Assembly: GCA_027627225.1 (NCBI GenBank)
Contig: CM051040.1
Span: forward strand, 29,555,634-29,619,633
DNA from: Congeria kusceri
Taxonomy: Eukaryota; Mollusca; Bivalvia; Myida; Dreissenidae
DNA: 64,000 nt
Direction: 5' to 3'
In this document: in pieces, positions 36,033 to 47,024 of the stretch
Layout of the letters: each line of letters opens with the position of its first letter
Position numbering within the stretch: position 1 is the stretch's first letter
The notes under the pieces: model-generated
Told to the model about the DNA's origin: nothing
What the model saw: the letters and a program-made list of their open reading frames with translations, nothing else
The model's database searches: none
Position numbers and translations under genes: made by a program

Positions 36033-37831
36033 CGTTAAAGTCAAACCAGGCATACACATGCGGCATCTCGGCAGTGATTTTCAGAATGAAATCCTTGTCC
36101 ACGTCCAGGATCGTGAACACGTGCAGACCCTGAGCCACCGTACCGTTCATCTCCTGCTGCCAGTGGTCCAGGAATTCAGCGCTGGTCACAAGGCCGTCAG
36201 CTGTTGACAGTCAGAATTTCAAACTTTACGCAGTTGACAGACAAAAATTCAAGAATTCAAAGGCAGTCAGAAACTGGACATATCTTGGAAGATCGACCGC
36301 CCACTTTTGTTAAAAGGCAAAAGTTATTAAAGAGTATTAAACAGTTGTTGGGGGAATTGTTTTCTATTGGACATATATGGGAAGATCGACAGTCCGTTAT
36401 TGCAAGGCAAAACCTTTCAACATTAATGCAGTTGGAACTCTATATTTTGGTCATATCTGGGAATACCGAACGCCAACTTTTGTATTAAAAGACAGTTGGA
36501 ATTATTTTGAATTGGACATACCTGTGCATATATTTGCGTCACTTTTGTAAGACAAAAGTTCAAAATTTTAGGCAACTGACAACTTTTTTTATTTGACATA
36601 TCAAGTTTGAACACACATTTGCAGAGCAAAATGTTCAAACATCAATACAGTTGCTAATAATGTTCAATTGGACGTATCTGAGAAAATATACCACACGCCT
36701 TTGCACGTCATATTATTCCAACATTAGATCTAGAAATTATAATGCTCTCTTCCCACATTCGCAGCGAGTAGACGTTAGACATAAAATGAGGCGTGTCGTG
36801 GGAAACCCGCCTACAATGGATGTATGTTTAGAAGTGACTACCGCGAGCAGTAAATTACCATAAAAGCGAAAAGTGTCGTCCTTGATTAGCCTGTGCGGAC
36901 TGCACAGGTTAATCCGGGACGACACTTTACGCACATGCATCAAGCCCGATTTTTCCACGACACGCCTCATTAATGTAAAATCTCTAATGCGATATTGACT
37001 TATAATGTACGTACAAGGTAATACAATGTGTTATAAGTCTATATACGAAAACTAACACAGTGTTGATGTAACAGCGATGTTGCACATACAACGAATAACT
37101 ATTCAAAAACTGTATACCACTAAAGCGGAACGAAGCAAATGCACTACTGTTGTAACAGCAAAGTTGCCTATACAACGATGGACTATCAGATATCGAGGTG
37201 GCGTAGTGGATAAGTATGGTGTCCGCCAAGCGATCGGGAGATCCCGGGTTCGATACCCACTCTGAGAGCGTTTTAGCTTGAGTTTACTTTAAACCTATTT
37301 ATTTTAGCTCGATTGCATCGAAAGCCGAAGGCTTATTGAGACACTCTCGAGTCCGTTTCCTGGGTAGAACCGGTACTTGGTGTCTTTGGGGGATATCTTG
37401 AGAACGCTCCAAGAGTGGGGATCGAATACGGGACCTCCCGATCGCTAGGCGGACACCATATCCACAACGCCACCGCGACCTCTTAAGAGAGCGTTTTCAA
37501 GATCTTCCCCAAAGACACCAAGTACTGGTTTTACCCGGGAAACGGAATCTATAGTGTCTCAATAAGCCTTAGGCTTTCAATGCAATCGAGATAAAATAAA
37601 AACGTTATGGTTTAAACTAACTATAAACTATCACAAAAAAATGTGTAAGTACATATACAAATGTCTATGTACGTACTATTGTTGTCGTAGGCCCGGAACA
37701 CGTTCTGAAACTCCCCGTACGTCAGGTACTCGTTGTGGTCGTTATCTGCCGCCCGGAACATCGCCCGGGCCTGGGGACTGTCGTCAAACACGTGACCTCC
37801 ACCCGTGGAACGCAGGTGCACAGTGTATGCG
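36033..37831 (-). CDS. EF-hand calcium-binding protein, two internal exons
   Basis: Exon 1 is 37677-37831 (acceptor GCTTTAAG; donor A|GTACGT) and exon 2 is 36033-36200 (acceptor GTCAACAG; donor G|GTAGGG). Exon 1 encodes GHVFDDSPQARAMFRAADND and the first loop DNDHNEYLTYGEF, then NVFRAYDNN. Exon 2 continues DGLVTSAEFLDHWQQEMN, then HVFTILDVDKDFILKITAEM and YAWFDFNG. Joining them in phase gives DNNTDGLVTSAEF, a textbook 12-residue EF-hand loop split by the intron. The first loop is less canonical (Asn and Glu where Gly is usual), and the third, DVDKDFILKITAEM, is degenerate. The role is presumably calcium binding; the cellular site is unknown because start and end exons were not found. The intron carries a degenerate tandem repeat, a MITE and a nested SINE pair. 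Confidence 0.86.
36210..36740. repeat. Degenerate tandem repeat, about 90-100 bp unit
   Basis: Units read like TTGGACATATCTGGGAAGATC, CCACTTTTGTNAAAAGGCAA, AGTTCAAACATTAATACAGT and recur near 36270, 36365, 36450, 36515, 36590 and 36668 with high divergence. The array lies in the EF-hand gene intron. Confidence 0.6.
36785..36970. mobile_element. MITE (GGCGTGTCGTGGGAAA family), copy 1
   Basis: Termini are ATGAGGCGTGTCGTGGGAAA and the inverse ending CCACGACACGCCTCAT. The interior forms a long hairpin: AGTGTCGTCC...TTAGCCTGTGC, loop GGACT, GCACAGG...GGGACGACACTT (about 36870-36927). Other copies are at 50240, 51560 and 58988. It sits in the EF-hand gene intron. Confidence 0.9.
37193..37620 (+). 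repeat. tRNA-derived SINE, interrupted by a second SINE
   Basis: The head has TGGCGTAGTGG (A box) and GGTTCGATACC (B box). The element is cut after GAGAGCGTTTT (37264-37274) and resumes at the second copy of the same 11 bases (37487-37497) with CAAGATCTTCCCCAAAGACA. It ends in ATAAAATAAAAACG. The insert in between is another copy of the same SINE family on the opposite strand. Confidence 0.85.
37275..37486 (-). repeat. SINE nested inside the plus-strand SINE
   Basis: On the minus strand it reads GGTGGCGTTGTGGATA (A box), ATTCGATCCCC (B box), the shared body with GACACCAAGTACCGGTTCTA, and a tail TAAAATAAATAGG. It is flanked by an exact 11-bp target-site duplication, GAGAGCGTTTT, which proves retroposition into the older copy. 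Confidence 0.87.
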
Positions 37832-39098
37832 CTTAAAGCAATAATATAAATACTGTAAAATCATTTTATTTCGCGCTGACTAAATTTATCGCATTCTTAA
37901 CATACGGCTACCGGTAATTCGCACGGTCTGAAATTCACGTGATTTTCATTATTATATTTATACTTGTCAATAATGATCCAAAAGGACAGTGGTATTATTT
38001 CAAATTCTTACATGATACTCGCTAATTTTTGTATAGACAAAGAACAAAATTATCGTTGTTAAACTACTAAATAAGCAACGCAAAAAGTAGTCCCGATTCT
38101 AAGCGGAGCAGAGTACAATGTAGTTCTCATTACAGTTGCAAAAATCGTTTGTCAAACCTTGCAAGAATCGAAATAAAGTTCGCATTATCGTTGTTTATAG
38201 GCCAACAAACAAGCATGAAGCATTTGACAATTATTTGAGCATATCAAATTATTTAATATAGATGCAAATTTTAAAATGTTAACATTTAATTTAAATCAAA
38301 AGCTTCATCCAAAAGTTAACGGCTGTTAGCTTAATTGTCCGTTAAAGTTTTGAGCAAATGGGCGCACAACTCCAAATCATTGTTTATTGGCCGATAAACA
38401 AAAATAAATCGAAAATTATTTCCTAAAAAAAACAACATCAAGTACTTATAGAATAATAAGTTAACCGCCAAATACGCAAAAGTTAAACCTCCGCGAAATA
38501 AACTGTTTTAACAGTAGTATATGTTTATTATTATTATCTTCCGGTAGACCGTAGGTGCACAGTTTATGCACTGTTATGTTTTGTTTTTCAACGTAATCAT
38601 AATAATACGCTGGCCACAAAATAAAACCATTAATGCTAGTGTTTTCTATGCCTGTAAATTAGACCAAGAAAAATAATGTTCTTTATGCAACACGTTCAGA
38701 TATCACGTTAGCAATTGTGATCATTGTAATCGGAGTACTGTAGTCCCATTTATTTCCGCACTTTGGTTATTCAAATATCATTTGTATGTCAATAAAGCAT
38801 TATGTAATACAAACATGAACTTATGAATGCTACAGTATTCGTAGTTTGTATTGTGTATGTATAAATATTTACAGTGAATCTGTACAACCATTAACACTGT
38901 TTGCTTGCAGTTGATTACTTTATTTAGATTCAGAGTGTGTTTGAACAATCTGTACATCAATACTATCTATATCCGTTGGCCCGTATTTACATTATATAAT
39001 TTAGGTCGACTCATTTGGCCCATTAATTGTTAACATTTTGACTTCGGAATTGTAAGTATCTGGTATAACAATAGTTTCGCACATACGGTTAGAGCGTT
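37832..39098. repeat. Gene-free stretch with dispersed repeat 38008-38420
   Basis: 38008-38420 matches 54038-54350 in the same orientation (CATGATACTCGCT, TCCCGATTCT-AGCGGAGCA, TCGCATTATCGTTGTT, TGTTTATTGGCCGATAAACA). The repeat contains several ATCGTTGTTTA/TAAACAACGAT inverted blocks. The remainder is AT-rich with nothing recognised. Confidence 0.65.
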
Positions 39099-39389
39099 GT
39101 AGGATCATATTTTTCACAAAGCATATTTTTCACGCACCTGTGAAGAATATTCTCTCATTTTTAATTGTGAAGAATGTGAGTGGCCAACAGCGGGTATGCG
39201 TGAGGATCACAGCAGAAGAAATGATTTCATTGCATATCAAAAACTGGATTCGATCAAAAACTTCGCAGAAAATGTGAAAAATAATACTGAGATGTGTGAA
39301 GAATAAGGTCTCATTTTTCACACCTTTGAAGAATGAGATCATATTTCTCACAGATGTGAAAAATATTATTTGTGAATTATGGATCCTGC
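39099..39389. mobile_element. MITE-like element with ~60-bp inverted ends
   Basis: The left end, AGGATCATATTTTTCACAAA, and the complement of the right end, AGGATCCATAATTCACAAAT, continue to pair through TATTTTTCAC and CTGTGA-GAATAT. TGTGAAAAATGAGA-like motifs fill the interior. AGCGTTGT on the left and AGCGTTAT on the right may be an 8-bp hAT-type target duplication. Just outside lies a 16-bp perfect palindrome, ACGACGTTAACGTCGT (39418-39433). Confidence 0.65.
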
Positions 39390-39949
39390 ATAGCGTTATT
39401 AATTGCCATTTGTTCTTACGACGTTAACGTCGTGAGTTCGGTTCCCACTCTGGGTTTTCTTTTGTCCATGTGTTTTTCTTTATTTGTCAAAAATCGCATA
39501 ATGTATAAAAGTGTTAATACTATCCTTTATGTTAACGCCTTTGTATTGTCAATTTCTATAACAAAACTTTATCATTGCTGCAGTAGATTGTAGACATTTT
39601 CCTTTAAAATAGATTTGAAAATACAAGAATGCATTTATTAAGCCACTATAAAGATCGTGAATGAATGCATTAGATGTCCGTGCATCCGCATCCAAAATGT
39701 ATAGAAATGTATTGTGTATTTCTAACCGATAGTATTACTATCTTTTTCATGTTACCCCGAAACTAGATTCGTATGTTAAAAAATGTTAATAGTTAATTGT
39801 GTTAACTTACCAACATACTAACCCGGCAAACAAAACAGTGTCCTGTAACATCTGAAAAACACGATATTGAGCGACAAACTAAGAATATGTAAAACTAGAA
39901 ATAAAGGCACAGAACAAAAGTGGCATCTAGCAAAATGAAGTTTTTTATT

Positions 39950-40200
39950 CTAAATCAGGCAATGGAAGCATATGTAAAACACAACATGGAATATACCTAG
40001 CCTTAATCAGGAAATGGAAGCATATGTAAACCACAGCACGGCATATAGCCTTAATCAGGAAATGGAAGCATATGTACAACACAACATGGCATATAGCCTT
40101 AATCAGACAAGGGAAGCATACGTAAAACACAACAAGGCGAAAGCGTTAATCAGGCAATAGAAGCATATATAAAGCACAACATGGAATATAGACCATATCA
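39950..40200. repeat. 48-bp minisatellite, short array (about 5 units)
   Basis: The unit contains GGCAATGGAAGCATATGTAA and ACACAACATGGCATATAGCC, then TTAATCA. It is the same unit and orientation as the array at 42630-43206. Confidence 0.92.
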
Positions 40201-42449
40201 GCATAGAAAGTCATGTGATCTCATATAGGTAAACACGCTGCCCAAGAAACTCTAACAGATGGTTTATTTACAGTTTAAATACACAGGTCCAGTATGTAAT
40301 TGTTATGATAACATGGTAGTTATGGTGTTGAATTGATGTGTGCTGCATTGTAAGGGGTCTGGTTATGAAGATGGTGTATCAATGCATCAATGTACAAGTG
40401 TTTTAAAACGATGGAAGGTAACAAAACAGTCTAAACTGAGACTTCGCCGGAAAACAAAAGCTTTTTTCTGCAGCTTATGTTTAAGATACACACATCATTG
40501 CGAAATACCGCATACATGTTAAAAGACCAAATGTGCATATTTTCGATAAACATTTTCCAATAAAAACTGTTAGTGTTGCAAACAAAATTTGGACTATGTA
40601 CTGCCTTCTTTCCAACATTCAAGATCCAATTATTACTGCTGCATCGGAAGGACCTGATTAGTGTTGTCAGTACCTTTCAGACATATACTGCAACATTTAT
40701 GTAAAATTGTACCAATATTTCAAACATCTTTTGCCATACAACTTTATAAAATAATTTCGTTCCACAAATAGTCCTGTGTTGGTAAATACCACAAAGTCAC
40801 ACCAATTCGCCCCAGCTAGTGCCCTTTGACCAGTTATTTGGTAATACTAATAATTACTTTTAAATGTAACTGTCCATCTATGATTTATAAGCCGAAGTTG
40901 TTATTATTTGTTGCTTCTGTGGAGTCAGATTTCGATACATTTATGGATACTTAATAATTTCGTAATGTTTGTAAAGTCCGTAATAATAATAACTTTTCAA
41001 TATTGGGATTCGCCTGGGTATCCACAGCACGGGCTGATAAATAAGCCGGTTAAAAATACCGTGACATTGTGCTTGAGTTCCTTGTTCATTTTTCGGGTAT
41101 ACATTTTATGAGAAGTGTCCTCTTTGTCAGTGACATGAGAATGGATTATACACTAGTAAATGTTTTTGTTCCTTAAGTAGGCCTCACTTAGTCACTTTTT
41201 CGGTTCATAATGTCTCCAAACCTTGATGCTGTCTGTCTGTTTTGCGCATGTCATGCAGTAATTGTTTCAGTGCTTGATCAATAGTTGATTGTTTAATTGC
41301 CTTCAATTTTCGTTCGGAAACTCTCAATTAAGTAAAAAGGTCCCTGCTGGAAGTGTCCACGTTTTATTAACGTCTTATATTCTAATTTGGCTGTGGAATG
41401 GAGATTTCAGGACAAATCAAAGATTCTTCTAATATGATGTCTGCGGTGGTAAGTAGGTAGGCTGTAAATTCTGTGTTTGAGCTGTGATAGTCACTCAACT
41501 GGTAGCTCAGTAGGAATTTCAACAAATACAGTAAAGTGTAATTTACAGCCTATACATGTCCCTTTGACAAATAATTAATTTGGATTTCTTCCACCAAGGA
41601 CATCAGTGACTGCTGCAGTATCTTCCGTCGATGACGATTTCCTATGTTTTTTTTATTCTAGCATCGTACAAAATGCTCTGTACTGCTCCCCGTTTCCGAA
41701 GTTGTCTGTCATTTGTATCCTCCTGAAAGTCAACTTCATCACTGGTTCAGGTTCGATTTTGTCCCCCCCCCCTTGGGCTTATGCCACGTTTGCCCAACCT
41801 CCGTACAAGACAAGTCTGCTGGTATTTGGTATTTTTGATATGTTTTGCTGACCGGTCACTCAATCAGTGTGGAGGGGGGCAATCAGATGGTTACACACAC
41901 CACCAGACCTGTAAATATGAGTGAAGATGTTGTTTAAATATAATACTGAATTTAAATATAATTGTATAATGAATATATTTTTCAGTCTAATGTCTGAGCT
42001 TTTGATATATATGCACTATGTATAATATTAACGTCATTTGGTATAAAAACTATTAAAGTTAAATAACTATTAATAGTATTACATACCACGCTGAATTGTC
42101 CACTGACGATTGCCCGTCTGACAAATAAATTGCCGTTGACAATTCATGTGATTTCTCATTTTTTTCTTTGACTTCTCCAACCATGCGCTTTAATGTGAAA
42201 CTGGTCAACGGTCTTACAAACAAATGCTTCGTGTCTGTAACTTTTCACAAAGAAATTATACCCTTTATTGAACGCTATATTTTTTCCATTTTGTTTCATG
42301 TAGTCAACAATTTAATTTGAATAAATGAGAATATTTTGAGAATCCCATTTGGTTTTTTAGTCCACTCTGTAGAACTTTAAGATGCCATTTTGACTTTAGT
42401 TTAAGACCCAATTGCAGAGCATCAATGCACAGAAAATTGAATACTAAAT
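40201..42449. other. Gene-free stretch between the two 48-bp arrays
   Basis: No family was recognised. A few splice-like signals occur (TTTTTTTATTCTAG at about 41650; GGTGGTAAGTAGG at about 41448), but the frames beside them are short and unrevealing. There is a C10 run near 41763. Confidence 0.35.
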
Positions 42450-42644
42450 ATGTGTTACAAATTCATGTTTGGTGTGCTAATTATTTATTTATTATCTTCA
42501 TCTGGGCCTGTCAGTGCTAATTACCAGCAAAGCCTTCCCATAAAAGCTGGCCAGTGTATTGATATTGTAAACACAGAGTTCAGCTGCAAGATAGCATGTT
42601 TACCTAGAACAGACCACGTGACCGCTTGTCGATATGGTCTATAG
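42450..42644 (+). CDS. Candidate small secreted Cys-containing peptide
   Basis: This is a 64-codon ATG frame. Residues 4-23 form a strong signal peptide (FMFGVLIIYLLSSSGPVSA), with likely cleavage after VSA. The remaining about 40 residues hold four Cys (QCIDI, FSCKIAC, TACRYGL) and could form two disulfides. The stop TAG lies in the first degenerate unit of the 48-bp minisatellite, so the C terminus may have been set, or cut, by the array, or this may be a first exon. No family is recognised, and I assign no function. Confidence 0.36.
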   Translation: MCYKFMFGVLIIYLLSSSGPVSANYQQSLPIKAGQCIDIVNTEFSCKIACLPRTDHVTACRYGL

Positions 42645-43206
42645 CATTAATCAGGCAATGGAAGAATTTGTAAAACACAACATGGCATATAGCCTTAATC
42701 AGGAAGTGGAAGTATATGTAAAACACAACAAGGCATATAGCCTTAGTCAGACAATGGTAACATATGTAAAACACGACAGGGAATAAAGCCTAAATCAGGC
42801 AATGGAAACATATATAAAGCACAACAGGGCATATAGCCTTAATCAGACAATGGTAACATATGTAAAACACGACAGGGAATATAGCCTAAATCAGGCAATG
42901 GAAGCATATGTAAAACACAACATGGCGTATAGCCTTAATCAGACAATGGTAACATATGTCAAACACGACAGTGAATAAAGCCTAAATCAGGCAATGGAAA
43001 CATATATAAAGCACAACAGGGCATATAGCCTTAATCAGACAATGGTAACATATGTAAAATACGACAGGGAATATAGCCTAAATCAGGCAAGGGAAACATA
43101 TGTAAAACACAACATGGCATATAGCCTTAATCAGACAATGGTAACATATGTAAAACACAACAGGGCATATAGCCTTAATCAGGCAATGGATGCATATGTA
43201 AAACAC
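42630..43206. repeat. 48-bp minisatellite, long array (about 12 units)
   Basis: Two unit variants alternate: AAAACACAACATGGCATATA and AAAACACGACAGGGAATA-A, giving a higher-order period of about 96 bp over much of the array. The same unit as 39950-40200. Confidence 0.94.
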
Positions 43207-43537
43207 TAAATATAATTTACAAGTATATACCAGACACAGCTGGTGATATTATGTTCAAAAGATGTTAATAGTAGCTTATATAAATCATCAACTATTAAAT
43301 TACAAAACAGTCAAAAGTGCCACATATAAATTCAGTTGACTACAGTTTACATATGAACATGCGTGTACTGAAGCAAGTGTACATACCTTAGACTTGGTGG
43401 TGCGTATTTATCTTATTCTAAAACTGCAACTTTGTCACATTTATAGTTATTGATAAGGAAACTACTGTGAATCGCTATAGCTGGCGAGTATGGTCGATGT
43501 AGATAAGATTTTTAACAAGTGCGGACCACTGAGAAAA
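43207..43537. other. Short gene-free stretch
   Basis: Nothing was recognised. Confidence 0.4.
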
Positions 43538-43617
43538 TTCGCCACCTTAGAATGAAAAGGGCCTATCTTACATGTGTTAAAGAAGCAGATAGGCCCTTTT
43601 CATTCTAAGGTGGCGAA
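43538..43617. other. Perfect 31-bp hairpin with 18-nt loop
   Basis: Arm 43538-43568 (begins TTCGCCACCTTAGAATGAAA, ends GGGCCTATCT) and arm 43587-43617 are exact reverse complements; the loop is TACATGTGTTAAAGAAGC. The size suits a pre-miRNA-like or hpRNA precursor, or a minimal palindromic element. AGAAAA occurs near both sides, possibly as a target duplication. Confidence 0.9.
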
Positions 43618-43828
43618 AACCAGAAAAAGATAACGTACATACACAACATGTATATGCAAGTGTTTCTGAAGAAAGCTAAAATAGGAATTGGACCCATATT
43701 TGCTCCTTTGATTTCAACACGTGTCAATGCGTTTAATGAATAAAATTATAATAGAATGTACCTGTATCTTTCTAAATAATCTAATGTAGTTAGGCTAGGT
43801 AATCTTGCGCATAAACAATACAGTTAAT

Positions 43829-45275
43829 ACAAGACATGTCTTTAAAAACAACAATCGGCGTTGAAATTAATATTGAGATGTCATTTAAAAATTACCTAAA
43901 CAGACGGCCCAGATGATCGGTTACGTCTCTGCTCAGATCCCAAATTGTTTGGTCCCCACCAATATTAGGAGACTTGTTGCACCCCAGATTTTTCGGACAC
44001 TGTAAGAAAATTTGAGATAAATTTATTAATTTAAAAATTAAATAAAAGTATCATTAATATCTATGCCGCGAATAAACCAATTATACAGCTCCATGTTTCC
44101 ACCATTGATATATGAATGACCAAAATAATTTAGGTTAAAATAATTGTTGTATGAATTTGTCAAGCCAATTTAACAAATTAACAATATAAAAAAATAATTT
44201 CGAGAACGAATTAAAATTACTATGTATCAGACGAGTCTATATAGTTATTTATAGTACCTGTAATATACCATTCATGTTAGTTATCTAATATAATAACGAT
44301 CTGAAGTCAAATAAGCATTTATACTGTGTATCCCAATAAAAAGCAATAGTCAGGGTACATTCAGCGATTTTTGAAATGTTAAGACTTTATTTTTGAAAAC
44401 GCTAACATAAAACTTCATTAGACTATGACGATTTTAAATTATATCAGTAGAAATATGATACATCAAGGGTTCCTGTGTATAAGTAGTATTGCAAATTGTG
44501 TATTCATGCTACGCGAATAACAATTCGACGTATTCCGAATCTTCTTTCATAACATTTTATCTATAGAAAATGTAGCATCTTTTTACAGATTAAATAACAT
44601 CTACTGGAGAAGTTGATAGAAAGATGCAATTATAAATAATCCTTAATAATTTGTAATCACAATTTTAATTCAAATTAACAGTAAGTTTATAAATATAAAT
44701 TCCCCATTTATTGAAATATTTAGGTTTATGTTTCTCTGAACGCTATTATTGATGGATGTACGATGATATTAACACAGCTATACAACGGCTGCTAGCTACG
44801 CGCGCTATTTTAATAATAACACTACTGTTTCTGGAATGTGTTGAAGTCGCTAGAATCAATGGGCTACATGGAACGGCAACTCTGTGAATGAGATTTATGA
44901 ATGGGAACATTGTACAATTGCTATTTATAGAGCGTACCGCTTATATAAATGTAGGCTAAACAAAATAGTTATTTCGTTACGTGAATGAATATAGCATTCT
45001 GTTTATGGCATACAATTAAAAAATACGTTCATAATTAGCCTCAGTTCTAGAGTATATGTCGAGGATATGTGTATAACTTCATTTTAACCGCTTATGTAAA
45101 CAATTATGTAAATTTTTAATCCCCAAAAGTATGCAACAGTTATTGGTATTCGTTAAACCATTGTTTGAAGTTTGCATTTCCTAAATTAGAAAATTTGCCC
45201 AATTCTATTGGCATTCAATTTTCCCGCTGCATAATTATCGCAAGAAATCTAGGTCAAAAGTGATCTACGCCGAAA
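43829..45275 (+). mobile_element. 1.45-kb dispersed repeat, copy C
   Basis: It is collinear with copies A and B, uninterrupted and in the same orientation, with only small deletions (one after TTTTTCGGACACTGTAAGAA and one before the terminal CTACGCCGA). Confidence 0.86.
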
Positions 45276-45805
45276 AATAGTTAGGTCTTTAAATTTATGC
45301 ATTCATGAAAAAAGTTTCTCCGACACATGCGATAGCTGAGCGGAGTTATTGAATGCCAGTGCGTTTTTGCACTGAACGCTGAAAGGTCATGACCCAAGAT
45401 TGCACCAGTGTTAAACCTGGCTAGTATTAGCTACCGTTTTGTGTAGTCTATTTTGTCTGTACAGACTTCTGTTGCGTTTTATTTGTATGACATTATATCA
45501 AGACACGTGCGTTATGTGAGTTAGTCGCATTGACTGTCTGCCCTGCCAGATTAGTGATTATTTTGGTAAGTCAGCGAGTGACTGTGTTGTTGTGTGAGTT
45601 GAGCGAACACAATTATGAAAGAACAAAGTATAATGATATACTAGTACTAGTATAATTATGAAGGAACAAAATGTATTGATTATTGATTTTAGTAAAGATA
45701 AACTAGTATTGTGTTTTTGCGACAACGTTTTTTTTTTTCTTTTTAATAAACAGTAAGGTTCAACAAATTATGAAGTTAAAAAAAAAGTGCGACTGGTAAC
45801 AAGCT
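45276..45805. other. Gene-free stretch before tRNA-like gene
   Basis: A tRNA A-box-like TAGCTGAGCGG at 45332 and weak GGTCATGACCC downstream may be a SINE relic. An A9 run at 45778-45786 reads as a T9 Pol III terminator for the tRNA-like gene on the minus strand. Confidence 0.4.
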
Positions 45806-45894
45806 TGCCACGGGTGAGGATCGAACTCACGACCTTCAGATTGCTCTGTCACGTGATTATGAGACTGACGCGCTACCTACTGCGCTGCCAAGGC
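45806..45894 (-). tRNA. tRNA-Met(CAU)-like gene with 16-nt intron
   Basis: Minus strand: acceptor GCCTTGG / CCGTGGC with discriminator A (one T-T mismatch, one G-T pair), D arm GCGCAGTAGGTAGCGC, anticodon arm TCAGTCTCATA, intron ATCACGTGACAGAGCA, then ATCTGA, variable AGGTC and T arm GTGAGTTCGATCCTCAC. Without the insert it matches metazoan elongator tRNA-Met nearly throughout. The insert sits one base after the anticodon, the canonical intron site. A T9 run lies 19-28 nt downstream. The acceptor mismatch leaves open that it is a pseudogene. No CCA is encoded. Confidence 0.8.
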
Positions 45895-47024
45895 TCCAGT
45901 TCGACGGTGTTGTAGTTAAAACTTGCTACCGTAATCTTGCGTAATCGGCCTTTAAATATGGTGTTCTATTCAAGGTATAACAGTTACATTTTTGACATGG
46001 CTTGAAAAATATAGTTACACGACGAAATAATACGTCTCAGTCAGAACACAATAACTCATTATTTATAATAGCATTATCACATACTTAGTATCTTTACTCG
46101 CTGTAACAGTATAAACCAGGTTACCTGCCAAACAACTTACCTTCGGTTTATATAGTTCTGCTTGACATCTAAGGGAAGTAACCTGTTGAAAACAAAACAC
46201 CAAACGCATCGCAGCGGTTACTGCCCCGTTCAGATAACTTCAAACCGTCACTGAGAAGAGTTTGGTACATTTAATAATAACAATAACAACATACCAAATT
46301 GTTGGCTTTGGGAAACATAATAACAACTGAATCACATGATAATTATTAGACAAGGAGCAATTTATTTCACAAGCGCAGAATCTTTATCTTAATTTGGAGT
46401 TTCCACAAAACACATGTTGTCAAGTAACTGTATTACCGGGAAGTTTTTGCTTTCATGTTGAAGTTGACTTGATAGTTTCATTAATTATAATAACTTATCG
46501 ATATTAAATAAACAAATTGCCAATGATATAATTAAATGTTGAAGTTCACTTGATAGTTTCATTAATTAAAATGACTTACTTTTATTAAAGTAACAAATTG
46601 CCAAAGATATAATTAAATATTGAAGTTGACTCGATAGTTTTATTAATTAAAATCGCTCATGGGTATCAAAGTAACAATTTGCCGATGAAATAAATATCAT
46701 TTCAAGTATTACTTGCGTCTGGCACCAAGGGAACTAAATTACGTATATGTATTTTATGTGAGATTGTGACAACAACATAACAACAACAACAGCAACATAA
46801 CTGAATGTGGCGACGTAGGGAACACGTAGTACGTGACAATATGAAACAGACGATCTTAAACAAGAACCTTTTATTCACAGTTTAAGTAATAAATCTACCT
46901 CAAACTGAACCGTCCAAATAAAGCATCGAATTGTCATTATATATTGCTTAATGCTTCCGTAAAATAACTGTTTGAAATGATACTAATATAATTTAATATT
47001 TAATTTAATAACAAATAAATTTCT
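45895..47024. repeat. Gene-free stretch with ~81-bp tandem repeat
   Basis: At 46455-46695 about three units of 80-82 bp share GAAGTTGACTTGATAGTTTC, ATTAATTAAAAT and GTAACAAATTGCCAA-GATA. The remainder is AT-rich with AAC-rich simple sequence (46770-46800), and nothing else was recognised. Confidence 0.7.

Noticed and set aside
45332..45395. tRNA-like A and B boxes (TAGCTGAGCGG, GGTCATGACCC)
   Set aside because: Arms do not pair well; at best a SINE relic.
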